A stretch of DNA of 8,197 nt from an uncultured Clostridia bacterium (GTDB taxonomy: Bacteria; Bacillota; Clostridia; Oscillospirales; Ruminococcaceae), in assembly GCA_937871145.1 (NCBI GenBank), contig CALMXN010000140.1, forward strand, positions 1 through 8,197, written 5' to 3'. The translations under genes were made by a program, and so were the position numbers. This document shows positions 4,963 through 8,197 of this stretch, piece after piece. The notes under the pieces were generated by a model. It was given only the letters and a program-made list of their open reading frames with translations. It was not told where the DNA came from and made no database searches. Positions within the stretch are counted from its first letter, which is position 1. Every line of letters begins with the position of its first letter.

Positions 4963-7490
4963 TGTCAGTATCATCATTATCATCATCGTCATCCAGAATC
5001 AGATCGGCAGGACTTGTTTCCGGACTTGACACAGAAGAAATCGTAAAACAGATGTCGTCTTTGTCAAAGCAAAGACTCAATACACAGAAGCAGAAGCTTC
5101 AGACACTTCAGTGGAAGCAGGCTGAATACAGAAAATCAACAGCTGCTCTTCAGGAGTTTAAGAATTCATACTTCAATCTTCTGAAGCCAGACCAGAACAT
5201 TGGTTCGCCAAAGCTGTTCGGCGCAAGAAGCGTCACTTCATCAAACCCTCTTTTAAAGCTTTCTGCTGCAGCTAATGCAACAGAGGGCACATTCAACATA
5301 ACTGATATTATCAGGAAAGCTGAAAGTGCTTCAATTGCCAGCACAGATAAATCTATTGAGGGCGTAACTGTTGACCTTAATACTGTTGTGGGAACAGATT
5401 ATAACATCAATTTAAACCTTGATGGTCTTACAAAGACGATTTCCTTCACAGGCGGAGCAACAGATGATGAAACAAAGCAGAATCTTATTGATTCGATAAA
5501 TACAGCTTTTGCTGCAACAAAAGCAAACTTCTCATTTGACGGTGACAGACTTACTGTCAATAATACAGAAATTGCTGCTATAAACCATTCCTTTGTTATT
5601 TCAGAGGCATCAACTACTGACTTAGCAGGGCTTAAGGCTCTCGGCTTTGAGGATCCAGTGACCAATAAGATTTCTCTTAACACAAAGCTTGAGGATATTT
5701 CCTTCAAAACAGATCTAAAGGGAAACGGCTTTACTTTTGATATCAATGGCAAGTCATTTGAATTTGATAAGGACGCTACTTTAGGTAGTGTTATCAATAC
5801 TATAAACAGCAGTGATGCCGGCGTTAAGCTTTCTTATGACAGCATAAAAGGACAGTTCTCAATGGGAACAACAGATTCCGGTGCTGGTACATCACTGAAT
5901 ATTACACAGAAGTCAGGAAATCTTCTCACAGCAATGTTTGGAGCAGATAAAATTGCGGAGGCATCCTCAATAAGCTCAAGCTCACTGATGTCAAACGGAA
6001 TTGAAGGCAATCCGCCTGCAGTTGATCAGATATTTGCTTTCAGCAAAGAGAACACAAATATATCAGAACTTATCAATCAGTCAATAAACGTTACAGTAAA
6101 TGGCGTTGAAAAGAAAATCGCACTCTGGTCATATAATTCCACAGGTGTAAAGAATGACTTCACAAATGGCGATAATGTTGTTTCACAGCTTAATTCAGAA
6201 CTTACAAGGGAGTTCGGTACAAGTGCTCCGTCATTTTCATTTGATAAGGATGCAAAGACATTTACTCTTATGGGAGGAAAAACCGGTGACGTTGTTAAAA
6301 TCAGCGCTTTAAGTGATGTAACAGGGGGAAGTGCAAAGCTTGTTTCGGCACTTGGCTTTGATGAAACAAACAGCACAAACGAAATTGATATCAACCAAAA
6401 GCTTTTTGAAGGCGTTGAGGGTTCAATAAGTGCAACTTTATCATTCGGCGGTGGTAATACAATTACCATTAATGAAAACACAACCTTAAAAGAGCTTCTT
6501 GATGGTTCCTTCGGGAATATTACTCTTGAAAACAATTCACTTAAGCTTAATGGTATTGATATGGCAGGGACCGATGAAGGAGGAAAAGCTTATCTTTCTT
6601 CATTGTTCGGTGAAGAATACAATTACCCAGTAGTACCTGCAACAAACGCTACTCCATCATATGAAGCAAGCGGACAGAATGCCGTTATGACTTATGACGG
6701 AAACACAATAACAAGCAACTCCAACACATTCACAATCAACGGTACATCTGTTGACATCAGTGCACTTGAAACAGGTGCTAAAAACATCAGTGTAACAACA
6801 GCAAGTGATACAACAGCTGCAATGAAGACAATAAAGTCTTTTGTTGAAGATTATAACACTCTTATTGATGCACTTAACGGACAGATTTCAACAAAGCACG
6901 ATAAGGATTATACACCTCTTACAGATGAACAACGTGAAGATATGTCCGATAAGGAAGTTGAACTTTGGGAAGAAAAAGCAAAGTCAGGTCTGCTTTATCA
7001 GGATTCAACAATCAGCAGAGAAATGATTGATCTGAGAAGTGCAATAAGCTCAGTAAATAATTCGGGTTTTACACTTTTTAATATCGGTATAAAGCCATCA
7101 ACGGACTACAAGGATAACGGTAAGCTTGAAATTGATGAAACGAAGCTTCAGAAGGCATTGAATGAAAATTCAGATGCAGTATCAAAGTTATTTACAGATA
7201 CAAACAACGGCTTGTCAACAGCAGTAACAAATGCTCTTGACAAGGCTATTGCTACAACTGGCGCCAACAAGGGTACACTTGTTGTTATGGCTGGTGTTGA
7301 GAACACATCATCTTCCGCTGAAAACAGAATTTCAAAGCAGATAGATACATACAAGGATCTTATCGAAGATCTTCAGGAGCGTTATGAAAGTGAGCAGGAG
7401 AGATACTGGAAGCAGTTCACCACACTTGAAAAGACAATGAACAGCTACAATTCACAGAGCTCGTGGCTGTCGTCGCAATTCCAGCAGTAA
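4962..7490 (+). CDS. fliD: FliD, flagellar filament cap protein (HAP2), unusually long
   Basis: FliD forms the cap at the filament tip and guides flagellin folding and addition. The N-terminal domain (about 12-115) has SAGLVSGLDTEEIVKQM and a helix to FNLLKP. The C-terminal domain (about 571-830) has MKTIKSFVEDYNTLIDALNG, the clostridial-type loop DYTPLTDEQREDMSDKE, then SGLLYQDSTI (675-684), NIGIKPSTDY and a final coiled coil (785-830). At 842 residues it is much longer than E. coli (about 470) or B. subtilis (about 500) FliD. The extra length lies in residues 130-560, rich in Thr/Ser/Asn/Gly strands with flagellin-IN-like motifs, and looks internally duplicated. The first codons encode a serine-rich run of TCA-type triplets (4965-4994). 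AAAGGAG at 4947-4953 is eight bases before the ATG, which overlaps the csrA stop by one base. There is no sign of a frameshift. Confidence 0.96.
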   Translation: MSVSSLSSSSSRIRSAGLVSGLDTEEIVKQMSSLSKQRLNTQKQKLQTLQWKQAEYRKSTAALQEFKNSYFNLLKPDQNIGSPKLFGARSVTSSNPLLKLSAAANATEGTFNITDIIRKAESASIASTDKSIEGVTVDLNTVVGTDYNINLNLDGLTKTISFTGGATDDETKQNLIDSINTAFAATKANFSFDGDRLTVNNTEIAAINHSFVISEASTTDLAGLKALGFEDPVTNKISLNTKLEDISFKTDLKGNGFTFDINGKSFEFDKDATLGSVINTINSSDAGVKLSYDSIKGQFSMGTTDSGAGTSLNITQKSGNLLTAMFGADKIAEASSISSSSLMSNGIEGNPPAVDQIFAFSKENTNISELINQSINVTVNGVEKKIALWSYNSTGVKNDFTNGDNVVSQLNSELTREFGTSAPSFSFDKDAKTFTLMGGKTGDVVKISALSDVTGGSAKLVSALGFDETNSTNEIDINQKLFEGVEGSISATLSFGGGNTITINENTTLKELLDGSFGNITLENNSLKLNGIDMAGTDEGGKAYLSSLFGEEYNYPVVPATNATPSYEASGQNAVMTYDGNTITSNSNTFTINGTSVDISALETGAKNISVTTASDTTAAMKTIKSFVEDYNTLIDALNGQISTKHDKDYTPLTDEQREDMSDKEVELWEEKAKSGLLYQDSTISREMIDLRSAISSVNNSGFTLFNIGIKPSTDYKDNGKLEIDETKLQKALNENSDAVSKLFTDTNNGLSTAVTNALDKAIATTGANKGTLVVMAGVENTSSSAENRISKQIDTYKDLIEDLQERYESEQERYWKQFTTLEKTMNSYNSQSSWLSSQFQQ
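5409..6620 (+). repeat. Apparent tandem duplication of a surface module inside FliD
   Basis: Residues 150-331 and 375-553 of FliD follow the same order of motifs. First come strands ending in a G-x-x-K-x-I pattern (LDGLTKTISF and VNGVEKKIAL), then a helix (LIDSINTAF and VVSQLNSEL), an FSFD strand (FSFDGDRLTV and FSFDKDAKTF), and a conserved LGF-(D/E) turn leading to N-x-I-x-(L/I)-N-x-K-L (LGFEDPVTNKISLNTKL and LGFDETNSTNEIDINQKL). A flagellin-IN-like strand pair with TLGSVINTI or TLKELLDG comes next, and finally a hydrophobic LLTAMFGADK or YLSSLFGEEY. The match is at protein level and distant; the DNA has diverged. Confidence 0.6.
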
Positions 7491-7517
7491 TTCTTAAGGT
7501 TAAAAGGGGATGTCAGT

Positions 7518-7880
7518 ATGATGAATCCATATCAGCAGTATAAGCAACAGTCAGTGACAACAATGTCACCGCTTCAGATGCTTATTGCGTTATATGACAA
7601 GGCAGAGCAGGAAACCAACAAGGCGATTTACTATATAGAAAACAATGACATCGAAAAAGCAGGCAAGTCAATCCTCAAGGTTCAGGATATTGTTGCTATG
7701 CTTGACAGCAGCCTTAAGATGAAATATGAAGTTGCTGAAAATCTCGCCTCGTTATATGAATTCTTTATGGATCAGCTTATAAAAGCAAACACAACTAAAG
7801 ATACAGAAATATTAAAACAGCTTATTCCGTTTTTTGCCGATTTGAAGGACGCGTTTACTCAAATAAGTCGAAAGGGTTAG
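7518..7880 (+). CDS. fliS: FliS, flagellin export chaperone
   Basis: FliS binds the C-terminal helix of flagellin in the cytoplasm, stops premature polymerisation and passes it to the export gate. The 120-residue protein begins with MMNPYQQYKQQSV, then has the signature SPLQMLIALYDKAEQETNKA (17-36), the motif AGKSILKVQDIVAMLDSSL (47-65) and LASLYEFFMDQLIKAN (76-91), ending in a helix with FADLKDAFTQI. This four-helix pattern and length are typical. AAGGGG (7504-7509) is eight bases before the ATG at 7518; the next ATG at 7521 is also in frame and would remove only one residue. The gap to fliD is 27 bases, with no terminator. The ribosome binding site contains GGATGT, similar to a CsrA site, but without a clear hairpin. 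Confidence 0.96.
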   Translation: MMNPYQQYKQQSVTTMSPLQMLIALYDKAEQETNKAIYYIENNDIEKAGKSILKVQDIVAMLDSSLKMKYEVAENLASLYEFFMDQLIKANTTKDTEILKQLIPFFADLKDAFTQISRKG

Positions 7881-7885
7881 TTCAA

Positions 7886-8197
7886 ATGAGTGTTATCTAT
7901 ATTTCGTCTATTACAAAGTATATTGATCAGAAAATAGTTCTTCTGAATAAATTCAGAGAAATCACTTCGAAAATAGCAGACTCAGATTTTGATTCACTTG
8001 CGGGCCTTATCGCAGAGCGTCAGGTTGTTATCAATGATATTGATAACAAAACAGAAAATATAAAAAAGATTATTGCTGAACAGACAGATGAGGTTTCAGG
8101 AATACTCAGTCAGCTTATTAGATTTGAAAAAACCGAATGTGCGAGTGAGTATAAACCTGTTGCGGAAAAATCAGCAGAGCTTGAAAAAATCCTCATT
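7886..8197 (+). CDS. Probable FliT-like flagellar chaperone, N-terminal part (3' end outside window)
   Basis: An ATG at 7886, preceded by AAAGGG (7871-7876) that overlaps the end of fliS, opens a frame with no stop before the window edge, giving 104 residues. The protein is helical and charged: residues 7-32 (SSITKYIDQKIVLLNKFREI) and 40-75 look like coiled coils, with a motif LIAERQVVINDIDNK resembling the 'L-(E/x)-x-R-q-x-l-I-x-x-I' pattern of FlgN and FliT chaperones. In B. subtilis the gene after fliS is fliT, a chaperone for FliD of similar size. The sequence is too divergent for a firm name, and a generic flagellar protein of unknown function is possible. The spacing of five bases from fliS supports co-translation. 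Confidence 0.62.
   Translation, partial: MSVIYISSITKYIDQKIVLLNKFREITSKIADSDFDSLAGLIAERQVVINDIDNKTENIKKIIAEQTDEVSGILSQLIRFEKTECASEYKPVAEKSAELEKILI

Noticed and set aside
6077..6535. Minus-strand open frame of 152 codons inside fliD (also one at 5399-5797)
   Set aside because: Both are antisense to the continuous, well-conserved fliD frame and have low-complexity Ser/Val/Phe composition without recognisable motifs.
7349..7360. ATACAAGGATCT late in fliD, eleven of twelve with the CsrA consensus
   Set aside because: The GGA is paired within a stem (GATCTT 7356-7361 with AAGATC 7366-7371) rather than in a loop, and the site is about 160 bases before the fliS start, so a regulatory role is unlikely.
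7836..7843. GCCGATTT inside fliS as a second sigma-28 promoter
   Set aside because: The nearest TAAA (7813-7816) is 19 bases upstream, too far for sigma-28, and the last bases differ from the consensus.
1..8197. CRISPR arrays, insertion sequences, tRNA or rRNA genes, signs of gene transfer
   Set aside because: No spaced repeats, transposase-like frames or RNA gene signatures were seen; the window is a uniform flagellar operon.

Overview
The window is a late flagellar operon from an AT-rich, motile Gram-positive bacterium, most likely a member of the Clostridia (Lachnospiraceae or Oscillospiraceae type; not resolvable to genus here). The reasons are strong AGGAGG-type ribosome binding sites before nearly every gene, the pair fliW-csrA (with the longer Gram-positive form of CsrA), a DUF6470/YviE-type gene, and a gene order matching the Bacillus subtilis order flgM-flgN-flgK-flgL-yviE-fliW-csrA-...-fliD-fliS-fliT. 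In B. subtilis hag and flaG lie between csrA and fliD. Here they are missing and csrA overlaps fliD by one base.

Layout: bases 1-201 are the 3' end of a cheW gene, closed by a strong intrinsic terminator (207-235). A sigma-28 (SigD/FliA) promoter follows (TAAG at 247, GCCGATAT at 265). All remaining genes are on the + strand and closely spaced: flgM (anti-sigma-28), flgN (chaperone), flgK and flgL (hook-filament junction), a DUF6470 gene, fliW and csrA (flagellin homeostasis switch), a very long fliD (filament cap), fliS (flagellin chaperone), and a final gene cut by the window edge that sits in the fliT position. No terminator is visible between 236 and 8197, so this looks like one transcription unit. 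No gene-free stretch exceeds 130 bases.

How it works together: the proteins build and regulate the distal part of the flagellum. FlgM holds sigma-28 until the hook is complete. FlgN and the FliT-like protein probably escort FlgK/FlgL and FliD, FliS escorts flagellin, and FliW/CsrA adjusts translation to flagellin supply.

Most interesting points: (1) a 12-bp hairpin at the end of fliW that buries the whole csrA Shine-Dalgarno, suggesting that csrA translation depends on fliW translation; (2) a near-textbook CsrA-type hairpin (loop AAGGAU closed by AC/GU) in codons 6-14 of flgL; (3) a second CsrA-like hairpin presenting GGAUGU in the flgK ribosome binding site. Together these suggest that CsrA here may control the hook-filament junction proteins and not only flagellin. 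(4) FliD is about 840 residues and appears to carry an internally duplicated surface module. All RNA structures were found by eye and are predictions.
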